A DNA stretch of 64,000 nt from Streptomyces coelicoflavus (lineage in GTDB: Bacteria; Actinomycetota; Actinomycetes; Streptomycetales; Streptomycetaceae): positions 496,001 to 560,000 of the forward strand of contig NZ_BEWB01000005.1 in NCBI RefSeq assembly GCF_003112555.1, read 5' to 3'. This document shows positions 8,568 through 16,476 of the stretch, one piece after another (the stretch's first letter is position 1; each line of letters starts with the position of its first letter). Position numbers and translations under genes: made by a program. The notes below the pieces were generated by a model, which saw only the letters and a program-made list of their open reading frames with translations, had not been told where the DNA came from and did no database searches.

Positions 8568-9457
8568 GCTTCCTCCTGCTGGTCCTGGTGGTCCTGCCGG
8601 TTCTGGTGGAAGGCCGCGACGGCGGCCTGGTAGGCGGCCTCGTCCCCGCACAGGAACCGCGCCTCGAACGCCTGCCACGCCTCGGGGTCGCGGGCGGCCC
8701 GGACATAGGCGCGCTGGAAGTCCTCGTCACGGTCGTGGTCGGGGACGCAGGACGTGAAGTGCGCGCCGTTCGGCGTCTCCACGACACCGTCCACGAACAG
8801 GCGCTTCACCAGCAGGGTCTGGGGACCGTGCTCCTTGAGCAGGTCCGCCGTGTCCACGATCCGCTCGCAGGAGACGTACGCGTGGTCGGCGGCCTGGCAG
8901 AACAGGTCGTCGAAGTACGGGTCCGGGCCCAGGTACTGGCCGTTGCCCTGCGCGTCGGCCCGGTTGAGGTGGACCAGCGCCGCGTCCAGGCGCAGAGCCG
9001 GTGCCGCCACCAGCTCCTCCCCGTCGTCGTAGGGCGAACGGACCGTGCGCAGCGCGGGGTTGACCTTCATCACGTCCGATCCGAGCCCGGCCCGCACCGG
9101 GATGAACGGCAGCCGCTGCGCCCCGGCGGTCAGGCCCCACATGAGCATCGCCTCGTCCAGCTCCACCATCTCGAACGCCCCGCTCTGCCGGGCGGCCGTG
9201 AAGTGCGGCTCCAGGGGTATCGAGTCCAGGGTGCCGAAGGCCGCGACCAGCTTGCGGATCCTCCCCGCGGCCGCCAGCAGACCGACGTCGGGGCCGCCGT
9301 ACGACACCACGGTCAGATCGGTGACGTCCGAGCGCAGCAGCGCCCGTACCAGGGCCATAGGCTTGCGGCGCGAGCCCCAGCCGCCGATGCCGATCGTCAT
9401 GCCGCTGCGCAGCCGGCCGACGACGTCGTCCGCCGTCATCGTCTTGTCCTGGGTCAC
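8564..9457 (-). CDS. ipdA: CoA-transferase-fold hydrolase, alpha subunit (IpdA-like)
   Basis: 297 residues of the CoA-transferase alpha-subunit type: SGMTIGIGGWGSRRKPMALV (glycine-rich CoA loop at about 18-30) and SYGGPDVGLL. The acidic stretch VELDEAM around residue 98-104 is a candidate for the catalytic glutamate region of IpdA; that is inference. It pairs with IpdB for ring C opening. The ATG overlaps the echA20 stop; the second in-frame ATG (MTADD) seven codons later is an alternative. The C-terminus is a Gln/His-rich tail encoded by imperfect GGTCCTG-like repeats. Confidence 0.87.
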   Translation of the reverse strand: MTQDKTMTADDVVGRLRSGMTIGIGGWGSRRKPMALVRALLRSDVTDLTVVSYGGPDVGLLAAAGRIRKLVAAFGTLDSIPLEPHFTAARQSGAFEMVELDEAMLMWGLTAGAQRLPFIPVRAGLGSDVMKVNPALRTVRSPYDDGEELVAAPALRLDAALVHLNRADAQGNGQYLGPDPYFDDLFCQAADHAYVSCERIVDTADLLKEHGPQTLLVKRLFVDGVVETPNGAHFTSCVPDHDRDEDFQRAYVRAARDPEAWQAFEARFLCGDEAAYQAAVAAFHQNRQDHQDQQEEA

Positions 9458-10248
9458 GCTCGCTGCTCCTTGTCCGTGCCGGAAGTGTCGGTGCCGGAGG
9501 TGCCGGAAGTGTGGGTGCCGAAGGTGTCGCGCACGCGGTCGGCGACCCCGCTGAGGTTGGCCTCGAAGGTGAAGCCCTGCTCGAAGCGGTAGCTGCGGCG
9601 TACGTCGACGGGGTCGATGCCGTTGATGGCGGCCTTGGCCAGCCGGATCAGGTGTCCGTCCTTGGCGGCGATCTCATCCGCCAACTCCAGCGCGGCCGAC
9701 CTCAGTTCCCCGCGCGGGACCACGCGCCACACCGAGCCGTGCCGGTGCAGTTCCTCGGCCGTCGCGGTGCGGGAGGTGTAGTACAGGGCCCGCATCAGGT
9801 GCTGCGGGACCAGCCGGGCGAGGTGCGTGGCCGCGCCGAGCGCTCCGCGGTCCAGCTCCGGCAGCCCGAAGGTCGCGTCGTCGGACGCCACGATCGCGTC
9901 CGCGTTGCCGGCCAGGCCGATGCCGCCGCCCAGGCAGAAGCCGTGCACGGCGGCCACCACCGGCACCTCGCACTCGTAGACCGCGGCGAACGCCTCGAAG
10001 CAGCCCCGGTTGGCGCCGATGAGCGCGCCGTGCCCCTCCGTGCGCTGCATCTCCTTGATGTCCACGCCCGCGTTGAACCCGCGGCCCTCGGCGGTGAGCA
10101 CCACGCAGCGCACCTCGGGATCGGAACCCGCGGCGCGCACCGCGGCGGCCAGCTCGTACCAGCCCCGCACGGGCAGGGCGTTGACCGGGGGGAAGTCCAC
10201 GGTGACGACGGCGACGCCCTTTTGCGGGGCGGAGGTGGAGACACCCAT
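9454..10248 (-). CDS. echA20: Crotonase-family hydrolase, EchA20-like
   Basis: 264 residues. Crotonase motifs are AEGRGFNAGVDIKEMQ and VHGFCLGGGIGLAGNADAIVA. In mycobacteria EchA20 opens ring D by hydrolysis. It is first of the four-gene operon echA20-ipdA-ipdB-ipdC, in the same order as Rv3550 to Rv3553. The protein is about 17 residues longer than the mycobacterial one because of a C-terminal tail of Ser-Gly-Thr-Asp repeats (9460-9530) that looks like expanded microrepeat DNA rather than folded protein. The KstR2-like operator lies 20 bp upstream of the ATG. Confidence 0.86.
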   Translation of the reverse strand: MGVSTSAPQKGVAVVTVDFPPVNALPVRGWYELAAAVRAAGSDPEVRCVVLTAEGRGFNAGVDIKEMQRTEGHGALIGANRGCFEAFAAVYECEVPVVAAVHGFCLGGGIGLAGNADAIVASDDATFGLPELDRGALGAATHLARLVPQHLMRALYYTSRTATAEELHRHGSVWRVVPRGELRSAALELADEIAAKDGHLIRLAKAAINGIDPVDVRRSYRFEQGFTFEANLSGVADRVRDTFGTHTSGTSGTDTSGTDKEQRA

Positions 10249-10267
10249 GAGCAGATCAGCTACCTTT

Positions 10268-10285
10268 CCACCAAACGTTTGTTAG
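10268..10285. promoter_or_regulatory. KstR2-like operator, second copy
   Basis: CCACCAAACGTTTGTTAG, with a perfect CAAACGTTTG core. Reverse-complementing the 2828-2845 site gives a sequence identical at 15 of 18 positions. It lies between echA20 (leftward) and the SDR at 10379 (rightward). It is the second expected binding site of KstR2. Confidence 0.7.
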
Positions 10286-10378
10286 GCAGAAGGTAGCAGT
10301 GATGCGAACGCCGGGGGAGTGCCCCGTGCCACTGAGCGGTACGGCCCCGCCCCCGGCCCCACCCGAAAGGACACCCTC

Positions 10379-11299
10379 ATGACCTCACCGACCGCCCTGT
10401 GCGCCGGCCGTGTCGTCGCCGTCACCGGCGCGGGCCGCGGGCTCGGCCGCGCACATGCCCTGGCGTTCGCCGCCGAGGGCGCGAAAGTCGTCGTCAACGA
10501 CCTCGGCGTGGGCCTCGACGGCTCCGGCGCGGGCGGCGGCCCCGCCCAGCGGGTCGTCGAGGAGATTCGCGCCGCCGGCGGCGAGGCCGTCGCGCACGGC
10601 GGCGACATCGCCACCGGCGACGGCGCGGCCTCCCTCGTCGCCGCCGCCCTCGACTCCTTCGGCCGGCTCGACACCCTGGTCAACAACGCCGGATTCCTGC
10701 GCGACCGGATGCTGGTGAACCTCGACGAGGACGACTGGGACGCGGTGATGCGCGTCCACCTCAAGGGCCACTTCCTGCCGCTGAAGCACGCGGCGGCGCA
10801 CTGGCGCGCCGAGGCCAAGGCGGGCCGCGTCCCCGAGGCACGCGTGATCAACACCGGTTCCGGAGCGGGCCTGCTGGGCAGCGTCGGCCAGGGCAACTAC
10901 TCGGCGGCCAAGGCGGGCATCGTCGGACTCACCCTGGTGGCCGCCGCCGAGATGGGCCGCTACGGCGTCCAGGTCAACGCGATCGCCCCGGCCGCCCGCA
11001 CCAGGATGACCGAGGACACCTTCGCCGAGACCATGGCGGCGCCCGGCGCCGGCGGCTTCGACGCGATGGCCCCGGAGAACGTGTCACCGCTCGTCGTGTG
11101 GCTCGGCTCGGCGGCCTCGGCCGGCGTGAGCGGCCGGGTCTTCGAGGCGGAGGCGGGCCGCATCACCGTGATGGAGGGCTGGCGCCCGGGCCCCACCGCC
11201 GACAAGGGCGCCCGCTGGACCCCGGCCGAGGCGGGGGAGACGGCGACGAAGCTCCTGGCCGCCGCCGAGACGCCCCAGGCGGTGTACGGCGCCCGCTGA
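10379..11299 (+). CDS. SDR-family oxidoreductase (Rv3548c-like)
   Basis: 306 residues from the ATG at 10379; the earlier in-frame ATG-like start is unsupported, while GAAAGGA lies just upstream of this one. The cofactor loop TGAGRGLG is at residues 16-23, NDLGVGLDG gives the second strand, and the catalytic Tyr174 and Lys178 are in YSAAK. The length and the C-terminal extension after the Rossmann fold resemble the dehydrogenase part of peroxisomal multifunctional enzyme type 2 and mycobacterial Rv3548c, a KstR2-regulon gene. It probably oxidises a hydroxyacyl-CoA ring intermediate. Monocistronic, ending at a perfect hairpin. Confidence 0.85.
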   Translation: MTSPTALCAGRVVAVTGAGRGLGRAHALAFAAEGAKVVVNDLGVGLDGSGAGGGPAQRVVEEIRAAGGEAVAHGGDIATGDGAASLVAAALDSFGRLDTLVNNAGFLRDRMLVNLDEDDWDAVMRVHLKGHFLPLKHAAAHWRAEAKAGRVPEARVINTGSGAGLLGSVGQGNYSAAKAGIVGLTLVAAAEMGRYGVQVNAIAPAARTRMTEDTFAETMAAPGAGGFDAMAPENVSPLVVWLGSAASAGVSGRVFEAEAGRITVMEGWRPGPTADKGARWTPAEAGETATKLLAAAETPQAVYGAR

Positions 11300-11315
11300 C
11301 CGGGCCGCACGACGC

Positions 11316-11354
11316 GGAAGGGGGGCGGTGACAAGTCGTCACCGCCCCCCTTCC
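11316..11354. terminator. Bidirectional terminator, perfect 17-bp stem
   Basis: GGAAGGGGGGCGGTGAC, loop AAGTC, then its exact complement. It separates the rightward SDR from the leftward SnoaL-like gene. Confidence 0.9.
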
Positions 11355-11367
11355 GGGGGCAATCCGG

Positions 11368-11865
11368 TCAGCCCTGGGCCCGCTCCCCGCGCACCCCGCC
11401 CGCCAGCAGCGCCGGGGACTCGGGACGGCCGTCCAGGACGCGGTTGGTGCGGGTGACCACCTCCCACCCGGGGGCGGAGTCCGTACGGCGCAGCCGCCAG
11501 TGGTTGGCGGTGGCCCGGCGCACCACGTACCGGCCCTCCTCGTGCACCACCATCAGCGAGTGGCACACGGCGACCGCCTCGTCGCCGTCGACCGTGATGT
11601 GCGGTGGCCCCACGACGTGCGCGCAGCCCTGCCGGATCCACCCACGGTGCGCGGCGGACCGCACCATCGCGCCGATCTGCTCCCGGCCCGCGAGGAAGAG
11701 CTCGTCGATGTCGTAGACACCGTCCGGCGCCCACAGCGCGGCGACACCGTCCGCGTCGCCGCCGTCGACCAGCGGCCCGTACGAGGCCATCATCCTGGCG
11801 ATGTCCCGCTCGTCCTCCAGACGCCGCAGCCGCGCTTCGACGTCGTCCGGCAGTCGCTCGCTCAC
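11368..11865 (-). CDS. SnoaL/NTF2-like polyketide-cyclase-fold protein
   Basis: 165 residues from a GTG at 11865 overlapping the stop of the upstream flavin-enzyme gene. The pattern LEDERDIARMMASYGPLVDGGDADGVAALWAPDGVYDI is the N-terminal helix-sheet unit of SnoaL_4-type NTF2-fold proteins, which include dehydratases, isomerases (ketosteroid isomerase fold) and ring-hydroxylating small subunits. No catalytic set can be fixed by eye. Co-transcription with an F420/FMN-type monooxygenase beside steroid genes suggests a role on a cyclic substrate; that is inference. Confidence 0.8.
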   Translation of the reverse strand: MSERLPDDVEARLRRLEDERDIARMMASYGPLVDGGDADGVAALWAPDGVYDIDELFLAGREQIGAMVRSAAHRGWIRQGCAHVVGPPHITVDGDEAVAVCHSLMVVHEEGRYVVRRATANHWRLRRTDSAPGWEVVTRTNRVLDGRPESPALLAGGVRGERAQG

Positions 11866-12737
11866 GCCGCCTCCTCCTCGCCCGCCACGACGCCCGCGAT
11901 CCTCGCCAGCGCCTCCAACTGCTCCACGTAGTGGGCCGACGACTCGGCCGCCAGCGACACGCTCACCAGCGTCGCCCCCGCCTCGGACACCTTGCGCAGC
12001 GCCCGCGCCGCGGCGTCCGCGCCGCCGGACGGATCCAGCGGGCGTCCCGCGCTCAGCACCACCTCGAAGCCCTCCGGCAGGGGCGCCGCGTCGACCATCT
12101 CGCGCAGCCGGTCCAGCGGCAGCCCGAACGGCACCCAGCCGTTCCCGTACGCCACCGCCCGCCGCAGCGAACGAAGAGTGCGACCGCCGATCCACAGGGG
12201 CACCGTCTCCTGCACGGCGTGCGGCTCCACCACGAACCCCTCGTAGCCGAAGTGCTCCCCGTGGTAGGCCGGTTCGCGGCGGGACAGCGAGGCCCGCAGC
12301 GCCGCCAGGGCGTCGTCGGCGATTCCGCCGCGCCCCTCGAAGGCCGCGCCGAGCAGCCGGAACTCCTCCTCCAGGCTGCCGACTCCCAGCCCGAGCACGA
12401 GCCGCCCGCCGGAGACCCGGTCCAGCGTGCCGTAGCGCTTGGCGAGGGCCAGCGGGTGGTGGTAGCCCAGCACGAGGACCTGGGTGGCGAGCCGGATGCG
12501 GCGGGTGCGGGCGGCGAGGTACCCGAAGGTGGCGAGCGGATCCCAGTAGGTACCGCCCCGCTGCTCGGCGACGTCCACGGGCACCGCCACGTGCTCCGAA
12601 CACGTCAGGTGGTGGAAACCGAGCCGGTCGGCGGCCTCGGCGACCGCCCCCAGCTCCTCGATGCCGGCACCGCGCTCCCACGGGGAGTGGACACCGGGCA
12701 CGGCCGTGACGACGGGACTGGTGATGCCGATCCGCAT
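11862..12737 (-). CDS. LLM-class (luciferase-like) flavin-dependent oxidoreductase
   Basis: 291 residues starting at ATG 12737 with GAGAGGTG upstream. It is a TIM-barrel luciferase-like protein: MRIGITSPVV, then DRLGFHHLTCSEHVAVP, TRRIRLATQVLVLGYHHPL and DRVSGGRLVLGLGVGS. The HHPLALAKRYGTLD segment is typical of F420-dependent members (TIGR03619 type). It forms a two-gene leftward unit with the SnoaL-like gene, divergent from the TetR gene at 12933. Mycobacterial steroid clusters contain similar enzymes of unknown substrate. Confidence 0.85.
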   Translation of the reverse strand: MRIGITSPVVTAVPGVHSPWERGAGIEELGAVAEAADRLGFHHLTCSEHVAVPVDVAEQRGGTYWDPLATFGYLAARTRRIRLATQVLVLGYHHPLALAKRYGTLDRVSGGRLVLGLGVGSLEEEFRLLGAAFEGRGGIADDALAALRASLSRREPAYHGEHFGYEGFVVEPHAVQETVPLWIGGRTLRSLRRAVAYGNGWVPFGLPLDRLREMVDAAPLPEGFEVVLSAGRPLDPSGGADAAARALRKVSEAGATLVSVSLAAESSAHYVEQLEALARIAGVVAGEEEAA

Positions 12738-12932
12738 GGGGGCACCTCTCTCGGACGCGAACAGACGGGAGGGGACGAGGCGAAGGGGGGTGGGGGAGAA
12801 GAGGGCGGGGGGAAGGGCCATCCAAGTCCGCGCCCCGCGTCGCAGGCGGCCGGATCCCACTGACCGGAACGCCGCGCACCGGGCCCGCACGGCACGCGAA
12901 AGCATCGGCGGCCGACGGAAGGACGCCAGACC

Positions 12933-13607
12933 GTGCCCCGAACGAGCGGCGAGAGAACCCCCGCGCACCCCACCTCGGCCAAGCAGCGCCAGCGCCACGC
13001 CCGGATCCTGCGGAGCGCGGCACGGCTCGGCGCGGCACACGGGCTCGACCGGGTGCAGATGCAGGACGTGGCCAGGGAGTCCGGCGTCGCGATCGCCACC
13101 CTCTACCGCTACTTCCCCTCGAAGACCCACCTGTTCGCCGCCGTCATGTACGCCCAGGTACTCCGGCTCGACGCCGAGACACCGCCCCCACCGCCGGGCA
13201 CCGGACCGGTGGAGGCCGTGACCGGCCTGCTCACCGGGGCGAGCCGGCAGCTCTTCGAACAGCCGCTGCTGGCCCTCGCGATGATGCGGGCCAACAACGC
13301 CGCACCCGTCGACCACGACGGCGGCCCGGCCCGCCGCACCGACGAACTCCTCGCCGATCTGATGCTGCGCACGGCAGGCGTGAGCCGCCCCACCGAGCGC
13401 GACCGCCGCGTGGCCCGCCTGCTGCAACAGGCCTGGTACGGACTGCTCGTCACCGTCCTGTACGAGCGCTCCTCGCCCCAGGACGCGCAGGACGGCATCC
13501 GGCTGGCCTGCCGCCTGCTGCTCGCCCCGCAGCCCGGTCACCGGGAGTGGACGGGACCTCGCGCGAGCGGGCCGACTAGCGTGCCCGCACTTCACCGGCC
13601 GACCTGA
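12933..13607 (+). CDS. TetR-family regulator, KstR-like
   Basis: 224 residues with a GTG start preceded by GGAAGGA. The helix-turn-helix QMQDVARESGVAIATLYRYFPSKTHLF and the following VMYAQVLRLDAET strongly recall KstR of mycobacteria (VQMRAVADRADVAVGTLYRYFPSK, then FSRIDAKT). The C-terminal part (FEQPLLALAMMRAN, DRRVARLLQQAWYGLLVTVL) keeps the pattern. KstR represses the upper cholesterol pathway. Here it is divergent from the LLM/SnoaL pair and 9 bp from a hydroxysteroid dehydrogenase-like gene. I did not find a clear KstR box (TnnAACnnGTTnnA) nearby, so ligand and operator may differ. Confidence 0.8.
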   Translation: MPRTSGERTPAHPTSAKQRQRHARILRSAARLGAAHGLDRVQMQDVARESGVAIATLYRYFPSKTHLFAAVMYAQVLRLDAETPPPPPGTGPVEAVTGLLTGASRQLFEQPLLALAMMRANNAAPVDHDGGPARRTDELLADLMLRTAGVSRPTERDRRVARLLQQAWYGLLVTVLYERSSPQDAQDGIRLACRLLLAPQPGHREWTGPRASGPTSVPALHRPT

Positions 13608-13616
13608 GGAGCCCCC

Positions 13617-14393
13617 ATGTCCCGCAACGTCGTCGTCACCGGATCCGGTTCCGGGATCGGTGCCGCCCTCACCGCCCTCCTGCGCGCCCGGGGCGACCGC
13701 GTCATCGGCGTCGACCTGCGCGGCGGCGAGATCGACGCCGACCTGTCCACCCCGCGAGGCCGCGCCGCTGCCGCCGCTGCCGCGACCGGGGCGGCCGGCG
13801 GGGTCGTGGACGCGGTCGTCACCTGCGCCGGCACCTCCGTGCCCGGCACCGCGACGGTCACCGTCAACTACTTCGGCACCACCGAGTTCGTCGCGGCGCT
13901 CCGCCCGGCCCTCGCCGCCGCCCGGCAGCCCCGCGTCGTCGTCATCGGCTCCGTCTCGGGCACCCAGCCCACCGACCCGGACGTCGTCGCCGCCTGCCTG
14001 GCCGCCGACGAGGACAAGGCCCTCGCCCATGCCGAACGCGCCGTCGCCGACGGCCGTGCGCGCCGGCTCTACCCCTCGTCCAAGGCGGCGCTCGCCCAGT
14101 GGGCACGGCGCACCGCCGTCGCCGAGGGCTGGGCCGACGCCGGGATCCCCGTGAACGTCGTCGCACCCGGCATCGTGCTCACCCCCATGAGCGCGGGCAT
14201 CTTCGACGACCCCGCGATGAAGAAGGCCATGGACGCCGCCGTCCCGATGCCGCTCAACGGCTACCTCCGGCCGGAGGACGTGGCGCGGGCCGTCCTCTTC
14301 CTGGCCGGTGACGACAACACGCACATCACGGGCCAGGTCCTCCACGTCGACGGGGGCGCCGAGGCGACGCTGCGCGGACCCGCGCACTTCTGA
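13617..14393 (+). CDS. SDR, 3-alpha-hydroxysteroid dehydrogenase-like
   Basis: 258 residues. It matches the layout of Comamonas 3-alpha-HSD/carbonyl reductase: TGSGSGIG at 8-15, GVDLRGGEIDADLSTPRGR, VVTCAGTSVPG, VSVNYFG-like VTVNYFGTTEFVAAL, a long insert before the active site, Tyr152/Lys156 (YPSSK), and a C-terminal HVDGGAEATLRGPAHF. Such enzymes interconvert 3-alpha-hydroxyl and 3-keto steroids with NAD(P). AGGAG precedes the ATG. It forms an operon with the KstR-like regulator, supporting a steroid substrate. Other SDR carbonyl reductases of this subgroup remain possible. Confidence 0.83.
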   Translation: MSRNVVVTGSGSGIGAALTALLRARGDRVIGVDLRGGEIDADLSTPRGRAAAAAAATGAAGGVVDAVVTCAGTSVPGTATVTVNYFGTTEFVAALRPALAAARQPRVVVIGSVSGTQPTDPDVVAACLAADEDKALAHAERAVADGRARRLYPSSKAALAQWARRTAVAEGWADAGIPVNVVAPGIVLTPMSAGIFDDPAMKKAMDAAVPMPLNGYLRPEDVARAVLFLAGDDNTHITGQVLHVDGGAEATLRGPAHF

Positions 14394-14440
14394 CCCGGCG
14401 AGGCACGCACCCCGGCGTCCGGGACACCCACCCGGCACCG

Positions 14441-14479
14441 CGCAGGGCCCCGGCCGCGTACGGCGACCGGGGCCCTGCG
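14441..14479. terminator. Bidirectional terminator between HSD and acyl-CoA synthetase
   Basis: A 13-bp perfect stem, CGCAGGGCCCCGG paired with CCGGGGCCCTGCG, with a 13-nt loop, placed between convergent genes. Confidence 0.8.
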
Positions 14480-14492
14480 TACTCCGGGCCCC

Positions 14493-16136
14493 TCAGAGCC
14501 GTACCGAGTGCCGGACCACCTTGCCGGTGGCGTTGCGCGGCAGCGCCTCGGTGGTCAGCCGCCAGCGCCGGGGCACCTTGAAGTAGGCCAGTTCCCTCGC
14601 CGCGTACTCCCGCAGCTCCTCCTCCGTGACCTCGGCCCCCGGCCGGAGCACCACGACCGCGGCCACCTCCTGGCCCAGATCGGGGTGCGGCGTCCCGATG
14701 ACGAGGCACTCCGCCACGTCCGGGTGCTCGACCAGCACCGTCTCGATCTCGGCCGGATAGATGTTCTCGCCGCCCCGGATGATCAGGTCCGAGCGGCGGC
14801 TGACCAGGAACAGCCGGCCCTCGCGCAGGCACCCCAGGTCCCCGGTGCGCAGCCAGCGGTCCGCGCCGATGGTGTCGGCGGTGGCCCCGGGATCGCGCCA
14901 GTAGCCCAGCATGTTGTACATGCTGCGCACCCACACCTCGCCCTCCTCGCCCTCGCCGAGGACCTCGCCGAGCGGGTCGCGGATCTCCAGCCGGACGCCG
15001 GTCACCGGCCGGCCCAGGGTGCCGGGGGCGGCCGCCAGCTCCTGCGGGTTCGCCGCCGCGATCGCCGTACACGACTCGGTCAGCCCGTAGCTGTCCACGA
15101 GCGAGTCCTTCGCGAACGGCAGCTCGCGCCGCAGCCGCTCCTTGAACGCCGTCGTCGACGGCGCCGAGGCCAGCGCGAACGCCGTCAGCGACGACGTGTC
15201 GTACCGGTCCGCGCCGCCGTGTTCGAGCAGCCGGTGCGCCATCGTGGGCACCGCGCCCCAGTTGGTGACGCGTTCCCGCTCGACCAGGGCCAGGACCGCG
15301 TCCACGTCGAACGCGCCCTGGTGCAGCACGATCCTGCTGCCCGTGGCCAGCCGCGGCACGGCGAGGTTGTGCAGGCTGGCGATGTGGAACAGCGGCAGGG
15401 TGAGCAGGTAGACGCGGTCCTCGGCGGTCAGCGGGTCGCCGAACTCGTGCAGCAGGGCGTCGTTCAGCCGGTGGTACTCCACCACCGCCAGCAGGTTGCG
15501 GTGGGTGTGCACGGCGCCCTTGGGCCGGCCCGAGGTGCCCGAGGTGTAGAGGATGACGGCCGGATCGTCCTCGGCGACGTCGGCGGACGGCAGCGGCGCG
15601 TCCGGGTGGGCCGCGGCGAAGCGGCTCACGTCGTCCTCCAGGGACACCACCGGGACCCCGCACCCGGCCAGCTTCGCCGACTGCCGGGCGTCGGCCACCA
15701 CCAGCGACGGCTCGGCGTTCGCCACCCCGTGGGCCATCTCGCGCGGTGACCACCAGGCGTTGAACCCGACCGCCACCGCCCCGATCGACACCGTGGCCCA
15801 GAAGGTCTCGATCCACTCCGGGGAGTTCGCGGCGGCGACGGCCACCCGGTCCCCCTTGGCGATGCCGTACTCCTCGCGCAGCACCCGGGCCAGCGAGGCG
15901 ACCCGGGCCGCGTGGGAGGCGAAGGTGATCCGGCGGTCCGCGGTGACGATGTAGTCGCGGTCGGCGTGCGCGACGGACGCGTGCAGTACCTCGTGCAGGG
16001 CCCGCTGCCGGTGGGTGAAGACCGGCAGCCGGGCGCCCAGCACGTCGTCTTCGGCGAGCTCGAACCGGCCGCCCGGGCCGGTGAGCGCGGCCACTCGGGC
16101 GAGGGCGGCAGAGCGGTGGTCCGTGTCGCTGGGCAT
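14493..16136 (-). CDS. AMP-forming acyl-CoA synthetase (FadD family)
   Basis: 547-residue ANL-superfamily ligase. The P-loop [19 protein letters not shown], the adenine motif DSYGLTESC, the hinge region [32 protein letters not shown] and the C-terminal catalytic lysine in [12 protein letters not shown] are all intact. It activates a carboxylic acid to its CoA thioester via an acyl-adenylate. Position beside steroid genes makes a steroid side-chain or ring acid plausible, but it does not look like FadD3, the HIP-CoA ligase, which is shorter and differs in sequence. Monocistronic. The upstream 340 bp up to 16476 hold direct repeats. Confidence 0.87.
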   Translation of the reverse strand: MPSDTDHRSAALARVAALTGPGGRFELAEDDVLGARLPVFTHRQRALHEVLHASVAHADRDYIVTADRRITFASHAARVASLARVLREEYGIAKGDRVAVAAANSPEWIETFWATVSIGAVAVGFNAWWSPREMAHGVANAEPSLVVADARQSAKLAGCGVPVVSLEDDVSRFAAAHPDAPLPSADVAEDDPAVILYTSGTSGRPKGAVHTHRNLLAVVEYHRLNDALLHEFGDPLTAEDRVYLLTLPLFHIASLHNLAVPRLATGSRIVLHQGAFDVDAVLALVERERVTNWGAVPTMAHRLLEHGGADRYDTSSLTAFALASAPSTTAFKERLRRELPFAKDSLVDSYGLTESCTAIAAANPQELAAAPGTLGRPVTGVRLEIRDPLGEVLGEGEEGEVWVRSMYNMLGYWRDPGATADTIGADRWLRTGDLGCLREGRLFLVSRRSDLIIRGGENIYPAEIETVLVEHPDVAECLVIGTPHPDLGQEVAAVVVLRPGAEVTEEELREYAARELAYFKVPRRWRLTTEALPRNATGKVVRHSVRL

Positions 16137-16352
16137 CGGGACTCCTGGTGCGTCGGAAACCTCACGGGGATCGCGGTCGGGGTCAGTCTCGGCGCGGACC
16201 GGGGATCGCTCCCCGGCCGGTTCCGGTCACCGGGACACCGTGTCACGGCCCGGCCGGACGCGGAACGGCCGCCCCGCCCGCGCCGGGGCCCGCCCGCCCG
16301 GCTCCCGGTGAGTGGGATGCGTCACGTCGGCCGGATTTCGCCGGCCGTAGCG

Positions 16353-16432
16353 TCCACCCACCCGATCCGGCTTCCACCCACCCGGCCCGGCTTCCACCCA
16401 CCGATCCGGGCATCCACTCACCCGGTCCGGCT
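16353..16432. repeat. Four tandem 20-bp direct repeats upstream of ABC operon
   Basis: Unit TCCACCCACCCGRYCCGGCT repeats four times with no gap, starting at 16353, 16373, 16393 and 16413. Copies differ at one to four positions each; copy three has lost one C and gained one base, keeping register. The array ends 44 bp before the start codon at 16477. Twenty base pairs is about two helical turns, so bound proteins would sit on one face. Confidence 0.85.
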
Positions 16433-16476
16433 CCGGACCGCCACCGCTTCCCCCCACCGGACTACTGGAGGAACAC

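Noticed and set aside
14493..16136. Naming this ligase fadD3
   Set aside because: It is longer and its N-terminal and hinge sequences differ from FadD3 as I know it; only proximity to steroid genes supports the name.
16234..16244. GACACCGTGTC palindrome upstream of the acyl-CoA synthetase
   Set aside because: Short, and likely by chance in this composition; no second copy elsewhere in the window.
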